The notes: generated from the letters alone by a model not told the origin. Positions 1-8,263 are shown, counted from the stretch's first letter. The stretch: DNA of 52,509 nucleotides from Acidithiobacillus sp. (GCA_028065135.1 JAPTWR010000143.1:1-52509); one strand, 5' to 3'. A program made the numbers and translations.

Positions 1-55
1 TATTTTCTGCCAGCTTGGTTGAGCGCAGAGGTTTATTGTAGAGCGAGCGTTGTGC
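1..55. other. Window edge, no gene seen
   Basis: These bases lie downstream of the acyl carrier protein stop codon. I see no start codon with a ribosome binding site on either strand and no clear terminator hairpin. The rest of the pigment cluster may continue to the left of the window. Confidence 0.4.
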
Positions 56-319
56 TTAGCCGGGTTGATGGTTTTGTACGTAATTACTGAGGTTTCTTAA
101 GCAGCTGAATATCTCTGTTTTATTGGCTCCTTCGCCAGATAGCATCACCCCGTATTTCTTGGTGATTACCATAGACAGCTCCAGGAGGTCGATAGAATCC
201 AAGCCCAATGGGCCGCCATAGAGTGGGGCCTCAGGATCTACCTGCAAGGGGTCCCCTGGCAGGTTCAAGGATTTTATAATTAAACGGCTTAGGTCTGCTT
301 CTTCTGGGGTAAGGGCCAT
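56..319 (-). CDS. Acyl carrier protein of the aryl-polyene cluster
   Basis: An 87-residue acyl carrier protein that would carry the growing aryl-polyene chain as a thioester on a 4'-phosphopantetheine arm in the cytoplasm. The attachment site is the serine of the GLDSIDLLEL motif (Ser42), with the acidic helix that follows as in all ACPs. The ATG at 319 is preceded by a GGAGAC ribosome binding site with a spacing of about 9 bases. It is divergent from the ketosynthase operon starting at 627, and its location beside ketosynthase, chain-length factor, dehydratase and ketoreductase genes says it is pathway-specific and not the housekeeping AcpP. Aryl-polyene loci often carry two ACP genes; only one is in view. 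Identification as an ACP is firm; the substrate is inferred from context. Confidence 0.9.
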   Translation of the reverse strand: MALTPEEADLSRLIIKSLNLPGDPLQVDPEAPLYGGPLGLDSIDLLELSMVITKKYGVMLSGEGANKTEIFSCLRNLSNYVQNHQPG

Positions 320-389
320 TCTTTAATGTCTCCATTTTGACTGTCGTTGTACGTCAGATCCCGCTGGTCTGCCAATAGTGCGCGTAGCT

Positions 390-590
390 TTAATCCGCTC
401 TGCACGCGTTGTCAGGAGTGCACCGTTTTCTCATTCCCGCCGGTGCTCCCTCGTCGAGCGTAGCCTTGGGATTGTACCCCAGAATAAGGTGTCGTCCAGC
501 ATCCTCTGTGGCGGGGTTTGCCAGAGAAGATGGCATCGGGAGGCGTGTGGTCAGCAGGTCCCGGTTGACTTTTAGCCGCTTCACCATCAC
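390..590 (-). pseudogene. Possible remnant of an NAD-dependent epimerase/dehydratase C-terminus
   Basis: The reading frame on this strand encodes a stretch resembling the C-terminal tail of extended short-chain dehydrogenases (sugar epimerase or 3-beta-HSD type): LTTRLP, then after about 16 residues LGYNPKATLDEG, matching the usual pattern LGYxPKxSLEEG. An in-frame TGA lies immediately upstream, and no Rossmann domain, start codon with a ribosome binding site, or substantial continuation is present. I read it as a decayed 3' fragment of a gene that once stood upstream of the ACP gene. The resemblance is from memory of the family, is short, and could be chance. Confidence 0.3.
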
Positions 591-616
591 AATGGCTTTT
601 CAATATCGCATTGATT

Positions 617-622
617 TATAAT
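617..622 (+). promoter_or_regulatory. Candidate -10 box of the ketosynthase operon
   Basis: A perfect TATAAT lies only four bases before the ATG at 627. No good -35 hexamer is found 16-18 bases upstream. If used, transcription would start at about 628-630, leaving no room for a ribosome binding site before either the 627 or the 639 ATG. Confidence 0.35.
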
Positions 623-626
623 ATAT

Positions 627-1820
627 ATGTCCATTCTGATGATTTCTGGCGTGACCGCTACAAGTTGCATTGGCCGTGGTCTGGAGCAGACCTTGGCCGC
701 ATTGCATGGTCGGCGGGGTGGGCTTGCGCCTTGTGTATTCCGCGACGTGGTCGTCGACACTTGGGTCGGTGAAGTGGCTGGCGTGGATGACGAAAAAATG
801 GATGCGGATTTGCACGATTTCAATTGTCGTAACAACCGCTTGGCCCAGCTCGCACTTTCTCAGGATGGTTTTACAGATGCCGTTGAGGTGGCCGTCGGTC
901 GCTGGGGGCGACGACGCGTGGGTGTTTTCCTGGGAACGAGCACTGCCGGTATGTTACGTACCGAGTGGGCGTTTCGACATCGTGACGCAGTGAATGGCCA
1001 GCTACCGGCAGAATTCGTATATGCCGGTACCCATAGTCCTTATTCCCTTACGGAATTTGTCCGGCGTAAGCTTGGTCTTGCAGGGCCTGCTGTGGCTGTC
1101 TCGTCGGCGTGTTCTTCCAGTGCGAAGGTCTTCGCCTCCGCCCAGCGGATGATAGATTGCGGTTTGATTGATGCGGCGGTGGTGGGCGGTGTGGATTCAT
1201 TATGCGCGACGACACTCTATGGTTTTGAGTCTCTGGGTCTTTTGGCCAAAGAGCCTTGTCGACCGTTTAACGGTGATCGTGCGGGCATTTCTATTGGGGA
1301 GGCGGCCGCATATATGCTTGTGGAGAGAGTGACCGGTCCTCAGGATCGCGAAGCCGTCTGGTTGTTGGGTGTCGGCGAGTCAAGCGATGCCTATCATATG
1401 TCCTCACCACATCCGGAGGGTCTGGGCGCGCGCTTGGCCATGGAGCGCGCGCTAGTCTCCGCAGGATTGGGCCCTGAACATATTGATTATATTAATCTGC
1501 ACGGTACTGGCACCGTGGCGAATGATGCGGCAGAGGCAATCGCTATAGCGAATGTCTTCGGTACCGCAACACCTTGCAGCTCGACAAAGGGGGCTACGGG
1601 CCATACATTGGGCGCCGCAGGTGCTTTGGAAGCGGCCATATGCGTATTGTCCATTCAAAACGGCTTTATGCCGTCGGGCCCATATACCGGACCGCGGGAT
1701 CATGCGATGGAAATTAATTATATTTCACAAAATCGGGGAGCTGCGATCTCCACGGTGTTAAGTAATTCATTCGGTTTTGGTGGTAGTAACTGTAGCCTGA
1801 TTTTTGGCCGTCCCATTTAA
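627..1820 (+). CDS. Beta-ketoacyl-ACP synthase (KASII type), aryl-polyene
   Basis: A 397-residue condensing enzyme of the thiolase fold that would extend the aryl-polyene chain with malonyl-ACP, similar in role to ApeO/ApeR of aryl-polyene clusters. The full Cys-His-His triad is visible: Cys162 in SSACSSS, His292 in LHGTGT and His326 in KGATGHT, followed by a glycine-rich C-terminus (FGFGGSN). Length is normal for the family. The start is uncertain: ATG 627 has no ribosome binding site, and a second in-frame ATG lies at 639. The chain-length factor follows after 17 bases. Catalytic competence is read directly from the sequence; the pathway is inferred from the neighbours. Confidence 0.92.
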   Translation: MSILMISGVTATSCIGRGLEQTLAALHGRRGGLAPCVFRDVVVDTWVGEVAGVDDEKMDADLHDFNCRNNRLAQLALSQDGFTDAVEVAVGRWGRRRVGVFLGTSTAGMLRTEWAFRHRDAVNGQLPAEFVYAGTHSPYSLTEFVRRKLGLAGPAVAVSSACSSSAKVFASAQRMIDCGLIDAAVVGGVDSLCATTLYGFESLGLLAKEPCRPFNGDRAGISIGEAAAYMLVERVTGPQDREAVWLLGVGESSDAYHMSSPHPEGLGARLAMERALVSAGLGPEHIDYINLHGTGTVANDAAEAIAIANVFGTATPCSSTKGATGHTLGAAGALEAAICVLSIQNGFMPSGPYTGPRDHAMEINYISQNRGAAISTVLSNSFGFGGSNCSLIFGRPI

Positions 1821-1837
1821 CGAACCGGGGTTTTGCT

Positions 1838-2647
1838 ATGCATCCTGTGTATGTGGAAGGCATTGGTGTGTTGGGGCCGGGCATCCAAAGCTGGCAAGAG
1901 GCCGTATATTTACTGAAGGGTGAAGATACCTATCTGCCCGGAAGGACGATATTGTCGTCGCCGGAATCCTTACCCCCGGCAGAACGACGCCGCGCCAGCA
2001 GAGGGGTCATGGCCGCACTGCAGGTGGGATATGCGGCCTGTGCCATGGCGGGTATCTTGCCTGCGGAGCCTGCATCGGTGTTTGCTTCTTCGGGTGGCGA
2101 TGGAGATATCTGCAACGCCATTTGTTCTGCGATGGCCGCAGGCGACCATCTGATATCGCCCACCCAGTTTCACAATTCCGTGCATAACGCGATTTCTGGT
2201 TACTGGGGCATTGCGACGGGCGCGATGGCGCCATCGTCTGTGGTGAGCGCCTATGATGGGAGTTTTGCGGCTGGCCTGTTAGAAGCCGTGTCGCTGCTGC
2301 TGACGCTCCGTACCCCCGTGTTGCTGGTGGCCAGTGATCAGGACTATCCCTTCCCGCTATACGCCGCTCGCCCGGTACCCGATATTTTTGCGGTTGCGCT
2401 GTTATTGACGGTAACGCCGCAGCCCGGTAACGCGTTGGTGCAGATCCGGATTCCTGGCGATATGCCCTTTGCCGAGCGGCCTGGGCAAGCGATGTCCGAC
2501 GCGCAGCTTGACGATCTCTCCAGAGCCATCCCCGCGGCGCGTTGTCTGCCGCTGCTGCAATCCATCGCAAGGCGCGATAGCGGAAATATCGTATTGGAGT
2601 ATTTACCTTCTCAATATCTGGTGCTTGAAGTGGCGCCGTGTCGATAG
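1838..2647 (+). CDS. Beta-ketoacyl synthase chain-length factor
   Basis: A 269-residue shortened ketosynthase-like protein of the kind annotated as beta-ketoacyl synthase chain-length factor (PF13723) in aryl-polyene clusters, the counterpart of ApeC. It has the family-type start (VYVEGIGVLGPG) and the region equivalent to the nucleophile elbow, but reads SAYDGSFAAG there, with no catalytic cysteine, and lacks the LHGTGT and KGATGH histidine motifs. Known family members pair with the active ketosynthase and set chain length. The dehydratase start overlaps its end by 10 bases, which points to translational coupling. Confidence 0.88.
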   Translation: MHPVYVEGIGVLGPGIQSWQEAVYLLKGEDTYLPGRTILSSPESLPPAERRRASRGVMAALQVGYAACAMAGILPAEPASVFASSGGDGDICNAICSAMAAGDHLISPTQFHNSVHNAISGYWGIATGAMAPSSVVSAYDGSFAAGLLEAVSLLLTLRTPVLLVASDQDYPFPLYAARPVPDIFAVALLLTVTPQPGNALVQIRIPGDMPFAERPGQAMSDAQLDDLSRAIPAARCLPLLQSIARRDSGNIVLEYLPSQYLVLEVAPCR

Positions 2648-3090
2648 GTCGTCAGTGGATCTCTGATCACATTCCGCATAAAGGCAATATGCTCTTGCTG
2701 GATTGCGTAGAGCGCTGGGATGATGAACAGATTCTTTGTGTCGCGAGCAGCCATCGAAGCACAAGCAACCCATTGCGTGCGGGTGGACGGCTGGGTGCGA
2801 TTTGCGGTGTCGAGTATGCGGCACAGGCCATGGCTGTACATGATGCATTGGTACGGACGAAAGAGGGTGGCGAGCCTCAAAGGAGCGGTGCTGGTTACCT
2901 CGCGAGTGTCCGCGAATTATGTATGGAAATAACGCGCCTCGACGACATCGAGGGCGATCTGGCGGTCAGCGCAACAAGGCTCGCGGCCCACAGCAGTTTG
3001 CTTTACAGCTTCGTTATTTCCACTGACCGACGTATGCTTGTTAAAGGTCGAATCATTATTTTCGTGGCGGCTCAACAGGAAGTCCCTTGA
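2638..3090 (+). CDS. 3-hydroxyacyl-ACP dehydratase, ApeP type (hotdog fold)
   Basis: A 150-residue hotdog-fold protein that would dehydrate the 3-hydroxyacyl intermediate to form each polyene double bond. The family signature is visible: IPHKGNMLLLD near residues 11-21 with the catalytic-type histidine, NPLRAGG in the middle, and GVEYAAQAMAVH with the conserved glutamate. The start is GTG at 2638, inside the end of the chain-length factor gene, and the stop overlaps the ketoreductase start. This matches ApeP of aryl-polyene operons and not the longer FabA/FabZ housekeeping forms. Confidence 0.88.
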   Translation: MSIGRQWISDHIPHKGNMLLLDCVERWDDEQILCVASSHRSTSNPLRAGGRLGAICGVEYAAQAMAVHDALVRTKEGGEPQRSGAGYLASVRELCMEITRLDDIEGDLAVSATRLAAHSSLLYSFVISTDRRMLVKGRIIIFVAAQQEVP

Positions 3091-3812
3091 TGTGTAAACG
3101 TGCCTTGGTGACGGGCGGGAGTGGTGGCATTGGTGCCGCTATCTGTCAAAGGCTGGCCGCAGATGGCTTTGACGTCATTATTCACACCCATCGCAACCTG
3201 GTAAAAGCTACCGCGTTGGCGGCGTCCATCAGAGACGCTGGCGGTCGCGCAGCGGTGTCCGCCTTTGATATCACCGACCGCGAGGCGACCACCCAGTCCG
3301 TGCAGGAATTGATTGCGTCGGGGCCGATACAGGTGTTGATCAATAATGCCGGAATCCACGATGATGCGGTGTTTCCAGGACTCAGTCCGCAGCAGTGGCA
3401 GGAGGTCATAGATGTTTCGTTGAACGGCTTTTTCCATGTTACGCAGGCCGTATTGATGCCCATGATCCGCACCCGCTGGGGGCGGATCATCAATATTACC
3501 TCCGTGGCGGCGCTTATGGGGAATCGCGGACAAGTAAATTACGCAGCAGCGAAAGGTGCGTTACATGCGGCGACTAAGTCGCTAGCGTTGGAAGTGGCTA
3601 GTCGGGGTATTACCGTCAACGCCGTCGCGCCCGGCATTATCGCCACGGAAATGAGTGAACGGGCTTTTGATGTCGCGCGTATCACCCAGATGGTACCCAT
3701 GGGACGGGCGGGGCAAGCGGCCGAGGTCGCTGATCTCGTAGCTTTCCTGGCCTCAGAAAAAGCGGCTTATATCAGCGGGCAGATTATATCTATCAATGGT
3801 GCCATGGTATGA
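3090..3812 (+). CDS. 3-oxoacyl-ACP reductase (FabG-like ketoreductase)
   Basis: A short-chain dehydrogenase of 240 residues that would reduce the 3-oxoacyl-ACP product of the ketosynthase with NADPH, the ApeQ role. Visible are the cofactor motif TGGSGGIG, NNAG, a catalytic Ser-Tyr-Lys set (ITSVA, YAAAK) and the C-terminal ISGQ region. I chose ATG 3090 over the TTG one codon earlier because an AGGAAG ribosome binding site sits 7-8 bases before it and it overlaps the preceding TGA by one base. The antiporter start overlaps its stop as ATGA. Function as a ketoreductase is firm; the specific substrate comes from the operon. Confidence 0.92.
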   Translation: MCKRALVTGGSGGIGAAICQRLAADGFDVIIHTHRNLVKATALAASIRDAGGRAAVSAFDITDREATTQSVQELIASGPIQVLINNAGIHDDAVFPGLSPQQWQEVIDVSLNGFFHVTQAVLMPMIRTRWGRIINITSVAALMGNRGQVNYAAAKGALHAATKSLALEVASRGITVNAVAPGIIATEMSERAFDVARITQMVPMGRAGQAAEVADLVAFLASEKAAYISGQIISINGAMV

Positions 3813-5092
3813 ATACGGACTTGGCGACCCAGCAATCCGAACGTCTCGTATTTTTTACCCTGGCACAACTCTGCATTATTATTCTGGCCGCGCGCATCGC
3901 GGGAAGCTTGGCTGCCAGGATAGCCCAGGCCACTGTTGTTGGAGAAATTATCGCAGGCATTCTGTTGGGCCCTTCATTGTTCGGCTGGATAATGCCGGTT
4001 CCTTTTCTTTGGATTTTCCATTCTACTCCGTCAGGGCCGTTAGATGTCCTTTCCCAGTTAGGTCTCATCTTGCTGATGTTTCAGGTCGGCCTGGAATTCG
4101 ACTTTTCGCATCTTAAGAAAAAAGCCAATCGCCGTGTGGTGTTATGGATAGCGATGGCTAGCCTGTTGTTACCATTCGCTACGGGTTTGGGCGTGGGTTT
4201 CATGAGCGCGCCTCTGCTTTCTCCGGAGGCGAACCGCTGGGTTTCGGCGCTCTTTGTGGCTACCGCTTTTTCCATTACAGCTGTTCCTGTCCTCGGCCGC
4301 ATTATGATGGAGCTGGGTATAACGAAATCCCGACTTGGGGTGATCGCCATCAGCGCTGCGGCGATAAATGACGTGGTGGGCTGGTTATTGCTCGCACTGG
4401 TAACGGCCCTGGCGCTTGCGCAATTTCAATTCCCTTTATTTTTGGCCAAGGTGTTTTTCGTTTTTCTTTTTGTCCTGGCATGGTTTTTCTTCGTTCGCCC
4501 ACTCATGAAATGGGCGGTCCGCCACTTTAATGCCGGGCATGAGATATCTGCGACTTTTCTGGGGATTGTTTTGGTGAGCATATTCATCTCGGGTATGATT
4601 ACCTCGGCATTAGGGATATTCACGATATTTGGTGGGTTTGTTATGGGCGTCATATTGTATGACGAAGCTGATTTTGCCAAGCTATGGCAAGCGCGTGTCG
4701 CTCCTTTCGTTTCAGTTTTTTTTCTGCCAATATTTTTTACATATACCGGTTTGCGAACCAATATTGCTGCGCTCGATGGCGTGTGGCCGTGGATTTGGTG
4801 TGGTTTAATATTGATATTGGCGACGATCTCCAAGTTTGCTGGCGTATATGCCGCCGCGCGGATTTCAGGATTAAATCATCATCAGGGGAAAATAATGGGG
4901 GTCATGATGAATACCAGAGCACTCATGGAGCTTGTGGTCATTAATGTGGGTTATGATATGGGGGCTATTTCGGAAAAAACTTTTACCATGCTGGTCATTA
5001 TGGCCATTGTGAGCACCGTCGTCACCACGCCGTTGTTGCGGCGCTGGTTGCCTCATGCGCAAGGGCGACATGGGGAGGTCGTTGCTACTTGA
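3809..5092 (+). CDS. Cation:proton antiporter, CPA2/Kef type
   Basis: A 427-residue inner-membrane protein with about twelve hydrophobic segments, of the monovalent cation:proton antiporter-2 family. Family marks are the early GEIIAGILLGPSLFG segment, the QVGLEFD stretch, the AAINDVVGW motif carrying the Asn-Asp transport pair, and the late NTRALMELV segment. It has no C-terminal RCK/TrkA-N nucleotide-binding domain, so it is not a full KefB/KefC. Its start overlaps the ketoreductase stop (ATGA), so it is translationally coupled to a pigment biosynthesis operon, which is unusual. It might serve ion or pH homeostasis linked to pigment assembly at the membrane; that is inference. Confidence 0.88.
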   Translation: MNTDLATQQSERLVFFTLAQLCIIILAARIAGSLAARIAQATVVGEIIAGILLGPSLFGWIMPVPFLWIFHSTPSGPLDVLSQLGLILLMFQVGLEFDFSHLKKKANRRVVLWIAMASLLLPFATGLGVGFMSAPLLSPEANRWVSALFVATAFSITAVPVLGRIMMELGITKSRLGVIAISAAAINDVVGWLLLALVTALALAQFQFPLFLAKVFFVFLFVLAWFFFVRPLMKWAVRHFNAGHEISATFLGIVLVSIFISGMITSALGIFTIFGGFVMGVILYDEADFAKLWQARVAPFVSVFFLPIFFTYTGLRTNIAALDGVWPWIWCGLILILATISKFAGVYAAARISGLNHHQGKIMGVMMNTRALMELVVINVGYDMGAISEKTFTMLVIMAIVSTVVTTPLLRRWLPHAQGRHGEVVAT

Positions 5093-5121
5093 AAATGCTG
5101 AACAGTGGGGGCATATGACAG

Positions 5122-5886
5122 CTAACGCTGGTGCTGTATCCGGCGCGCCAATAATATCGGCAGACGTATTATAAAGCCGAAAAATAAACGGGTATGCATC
5201 CAGGTCAACAGAATGTTGTCACGCAGGTAATGAAAATGAGAAATCCCGCCGTCGCTGGTCTCAAAATAACGCACGGGTGCCGGTAAATTGATAATACGGA
5301 TTCCCATCCAGGACATTCGTACAGCGGCTTCGGGATCGAAATCGAAACGCCGCATCCAGCGCTGTTTGTGCATGAGGCGCTGCAGGGGGGCCAAGGGATA
5401 AACGCGAAAGCCAAACAGGGAGTCGCCGATACCCCCGCCTAACGTTTCCAGGTTGGCCCACCAGTTAGATATCTTACGACCTTTTACCCGAAGAGCAGGG
5501 GCGCTGGCATCAAAAACCGGTACGCCGAGAATCATGGCGTCAGGGTTGTTGGCAGACGCCTGCATAAATGCGGGGACCTCCCCGGCGGGGTGCTGACCAT
5601 CGGAGTCCATCGTCAATACATGGGTATAGCCCTGTCCCTGGGCTTGCTCCAAGCCATATCGTATAGCTTCTCCTTTGCCACGGTTGTGGGAGAGGATGAG
5701 AATGCGTAATCCACCATCCCGGCGCGCTAATTCCTGGAGGCCTATTGCCGTGCCGTCGGTACTCCCATCGACGATGACCCAGACAGGGTTCCAATGTTGA
5801 CGTGCCGCGACCACTGTTGCATAGACTTTGGGCCCGGGGTTGTAGCTCGGAATAAGCAATAAGTGGGTGCTGGAGGGTTGTTTCAT
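5122..5886 (-). CDS. Glycosyltransferase family 2 (pigment cluster)
   Basis: A 254-residue GT-A fold enzyme transferring a sugar from a nucleotide or lipid-linked donor. Visible are the N-terminal IPSYNPG, the nucleotide-binding VIVDGSTDGT, SHNRGKGEA, and the metal-binding MDSDGQHP. The frame is open another 60 codons upstream, but I chose ATG 5886 because it forms an ATGA overlap with the stop of the acyltransferase gene and begins at the GT2 beta strand. Aryl-polyene clusters commonly carry a GT2 and an acyltransferase, sometimes fused, thought to attach the polyene to a carrier molecule. It ends 29 bases from the convergent antiporter gene. Confidence 0.85.
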   Translation of the reverse strand: MKQPSSTHLLLIPSYNPGPKVYATVVAARQHWNPVWVIVDGSTDGTAIGLQELARRDGGLRILILSHNRGKGEAIRYGLEQAQGQGYTHVLTMDSDGQHPAGEVPAFMQASANNPDAMILGVPVFDASAPALRVKGRKISNWWANLETLGGGIGDSLFGFRVYPLAPLQRLMHKQRWMRRFDFDPEAAVRMSWMGIRIINLPAPVRYFETSDGGISHFHYLRDNILLTWMHTRLFFGFIIRLPILLARRIQHQR

Positions 5887-6671
5887 TCCAATTCGTCTGC
5901 TGCCGCTGACGCGACGTTTGGTGGTAAGGGATTGCCTGTCAGAGCTGAGTGAAAATAGGTTTCCAGTTCCACTATCGTACGGCGTACGTCCGTTGGTGGA
6001 TCGAAGCGGCGACCTATCTCTATACGGTAGTGAATAGGCATGGCCGGCTTGCGAAAGAAGGGCCATCCCTTACCGAGAAAGGGAGAGTCTGCGGTGATTA
6101 ATATGGTCTGGATGGGCACATGCGCCTGCTTGGCAATCAGCGCAATGCTGCCCCGTATGGTTCCGATGGGAAGGGGATGACTTCGCGTGCCTTCCGGGAA
6201 AAGAAGTAAATGACTGCCGCCACGTAGTTCTTCGACGGCAAGGTGAAGCATGTGGCGTAAGGCGTCATTACGAATGTAACAAGCCAGACGCGCACCGGCG
6301 CCAAAAAATGGATTGTCTACCAATTCCGCTTTCATAATGCACGCTAGGCGCGGCATGCGCGAAAGAATCATAATCGCATCAAGCAGTGAGGGATGATTCG
6401 GTGCGATGACCATCGGTAACTCATCGCTGAGTGTATCGAGTGCGCTAATGTCAAAATGGCAAGCACCGAGAGCGGATAATGTCCGCAGATACAGCCTAAA
6501 TCCCATGGAAATAACCCATCTCCCAATTAACTTCCGAAATTTTATCGGAAATATAATATTCATGGGTAGTGCAAAAATAGACCATAAAAGACTAACGCTC
6601 GCCAAGAGCGCGAGGCCTATGTAGAATACCACATATTCTCTGGCGGAGCGTATTTTTTCAAAAAATCTCAT
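5883..6671 (-). CDS. Lysophospholipid acyltransferase family protein (PlsC-like)
   Basis: A 262-residue membrane-associated acyltransferase with the NHPSLLD motif (HX4D catalytic pair) about 90 residues in and the FPEGTRS motif further on, which bind the acyl donor and phosphate acceptor. A hydrophobic N-terminal segment (residues about 12-45) would anchor it in the inner membrane. The start is uncertain: ATG 6671 (MRFFEK) gives a family-like N-terminus, while an upstream ATG at 6725 adds 18 unlike residues; neither has a good ribosome binding site. Coupling to the glycosyltransferase by ATGA suggests the two together anchor the polyene pigment or its glycolipid. Confidence 0.8.
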   Translation of the reverse strand: MRFFEKIRSAREYVVFYIGLALLASVSLLWSIFALPMNIIFPIKFRKLIGRWVISMGFRLYLRTLSALGACHFDISALDTLSDELPMVIAPNHPSLLDAIMILSRMPRLACIMKAELVDNPFFGAGARLACYIRNDALRHMLHLAVEELRGGSHLLLFPEGTRSHPLPIGTIRGSIALIAKQAHVPIQTILITADSPFLGKGWPFFRKPAMPIHYRIEIGRRFDPPTDVRRTIVELETYFHSALTGNPLPPNVASAAADELE

Positions 6672-6848
6672 GGGATGGAGACATCGATCGTGATGGTCTG
6701 GCCTGCAATGGCACATGGCTAGCATGTATCTGCATGAATATCTGACCCTTAGCCGGTATGCACTCCAACATTGACGTCGCCCTAAGCAGAAATAAGGATC
6801 TTAAATAAATTACCAGATTTTCCTAGCTTGTATCACAGGAGGTAAATT

Positions 6849-6992
6849 GTGTCAACAGCTTCGCGCTTGCCGCCGAAGCTGTTAATTTTGGTTCTTGGAA
6901 TGTGCAGCGCGACATTATTTTACGGAGTGTTAGTGTCCATTACTATTATCAGCAACGTATCCGCTGATCCAAATCGAGAGTTGTTGTCATAA
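6849..6992 (+). CDS. Small single-span membrane protein, unknown
   Basis: A 47-codon ORF with a textbook ribosome binding site: AGGAGG at 6837-6842, six bases before a GTG start at 6849. The product begins MSTASRLPPK, continues with about 25 uninterrupted hydrophobic residues (LLILVLG to ITIIS), and ends with a short polar tail NVSADPNRELLS. This is the layout of a single-span membrane protein or an uncleaved signal anchor. It is the only plus-strand gene in the gap between two minus-strand pigment genes. A weak promoter-like TTGACG lies at 6771-6776. I do not recognise the family. Confidence 0.55.
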   Translation: MSTASRLPPKLLILVLGMCSATLFYGVLVSITIISNVSADPNRELLS

Positions 6993-7196
6993 AGTATAAG
7001 GATGTTTTGGCCCTTAATAAGACGCTTCTGTGCGGCGCATATCCCCGCCAAAATAGAACGGAATAAATTGCTTGCCGGTGATGTCACTCGACCGGGCGTC
7101 TGGACACGCAGATCTCCAATTTGGAGAATGGCGTAGCGGGAGCGGGGAGAACGTTTTTAAAGCGCTGGTAGCATGCAATGTAGAGACTGGGAATTT
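6993..7196. other. Intergenic, no gene supported
   Basis: About 200 bases between the small membrane ORF and the 3' end of the chorismatase gene. One plus-strand frame of 64 codons (7072-7266) runs into the chorismatase gene but has no ribosome binding site. No clear terminator is visible. Confidence 0.3.
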
Positions 7197-8243
7197 TTAT
7201 GAATGCACGACTCCGCCTGTGGCCTCGATCTCCACAAGAAGTTCGGATCTGCAGATGTCCGCTTGAATGTATAGCGTTTTCGTCGCCGGTGCGATAAGCC
7301 GATCCAGTTCTGCCTGGATAATGGTTAGGTCCGCTATGTTGCGAAAATAGACGCGATAATTCAGTGTATCTAATGTATGTAAATGATGCCCGGCGACGCG
7401 ATTCGCCTCATCGATAACCGCGGAAATGTTCCGTATGCTTTCCTGGGTTTGTGCGGCGACATCATCGATATGCAAGGTGTCGTGTCCAACAATGCTGGCG
7501 GTTCCGGAAATAAATAAGGCATGTTGCTGATCTAGATTGAGCGATCCGCCGCGCGAGAAGGTGGGGCTGCATGGCCCATATTTTTTGGGATAGCGATAGG
7601 CGCTAATCTGTCGGGGATTTTCCAGAGCTACAGATTTGTCCCGCCCGGCGAGAAAGTGTACGACCAAGTTTGTGGAGGATGTCCCTACGGCACTCGCGGC
7701 GGGAATGCTACTTTCCTCGGAAAGTCGATCGTGGGCAATAAACGAGCCTTGGCGCCCGATATTGAACTGGCGATAGTGTTCCAGGCCGTGCGTGGCACCG
7801 TTGATATCGGGTAAAAAATTCCAGACGCGGAGTAAGTGAATATGGCCGATTTCTTGGAGGAGGTTGAATATTTGCTGATAGGCTTCTTGAGCGCACGACT
7901 GAATGGGCGGGGGATTGATATTTTCGCCATCGTCTATCGGTGTTGTTATAGCCAGGGTAATACTGCCTAAAGTAAGGGTTGCGCTACGCCGATAGCGTAT
8001 ATCCAAATAATGCCCAGGGATTACGGGCTGGGTCGTACTCCATATTTCACAGATATCAGCTCCGTAAATGGTCAGGGGTGTTTTTATAATGCCACTATTC
8101 TGGTCGGTACCGATCCCTGACGTGAGTTGGCTGTTGAACAAAACGATACCGAGAATATTTTTTGTGCGCAGCGCATTCTTGTTTAACGCCGTTGCTGCCG
8201 GAGCGTAGGTAAGCGTAAGCTGCGTGCCCGTGCTTGTTGACAT
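7197..8243 (-). CDS. Chorismatase, FkbO/Hyg5/XanB2 family
   Basis: A 348-residue cytoplasmic enzyme of the family that removes pyruvate from chorismate. XanB2 of Xanthomonas makes 3- and 4-hydroxybenzoate this way, the 3-hydroxybenzoate being the starter of xanthomonadin. Recognisable family blocks are VWNFLPDING, GLEHYRQFNIGR and RYPKKYGP followed by SPTFSRGG. The reading frame is open 43 codons further upstream into the monooxygenase gene, but ATG 8243 has GGAGAT eight bases upstream and clears the preceding stop by 20 bases, so it is the start I trust. Which hydroxybenzoate it makes (type I, II or III) cannot be told by eye. Confidence 0.88.
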   Translation of the reverse strand: MSTSTGTQLTLTYAPAATALNKNALRTKNILGIVLFNSQLTSGIGTDQNSGIIKTPLTIYGADICEIWSTTQPVIPGHYLDIRYRRSATLTLGSITLAITTPIDDGENINPPPIQSCAQEAYQQIFNLLQEIGHIHLLRVWNFLPDINGATHGLEHYRQFNIGRQGSFIAHDRLSEESSIPAASAVGTSSTNLVVHFLAGRDKSVALENPRQISAYRYPKKYGPCSPTFSRGGSLNLDQQHALFISGTASIVGHDTLHIDDVAAQTQESIRNISAVIDEANRVAGHHLHTLDTLNYRVYFRNIADLTIIQAELDRLIAPATKTLYIQADICRSELLVEIEATGGVVHS

Positions 8244-8263
8244 GAACTTATCTCCACGCATGG

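Larger units (their letters stand above)
320..626. other. Divergent intergenic region between ACP and ketosynthase operons
   Basis: About 300 bases separate the divergent ACP and ketosynthase genes. Several overlapping frames of 60-70 codons are open but none has a ribosome binding site. The region holds the possible epimerase remnant (390-590) and a perfect TATAAT immediately before the ketosynthase start. No convincing promoter for the ACP gene was found by eye. Confidence 0.4.

Noticed and set aside
378..621. Several plus- and minus-strand frames of 60-70 codons before the ketosynthase
   Set aside because: None has a ribosome binding site; only the 390-590 minus frame shows any family-like pattern and it is reported as a possible remnant.
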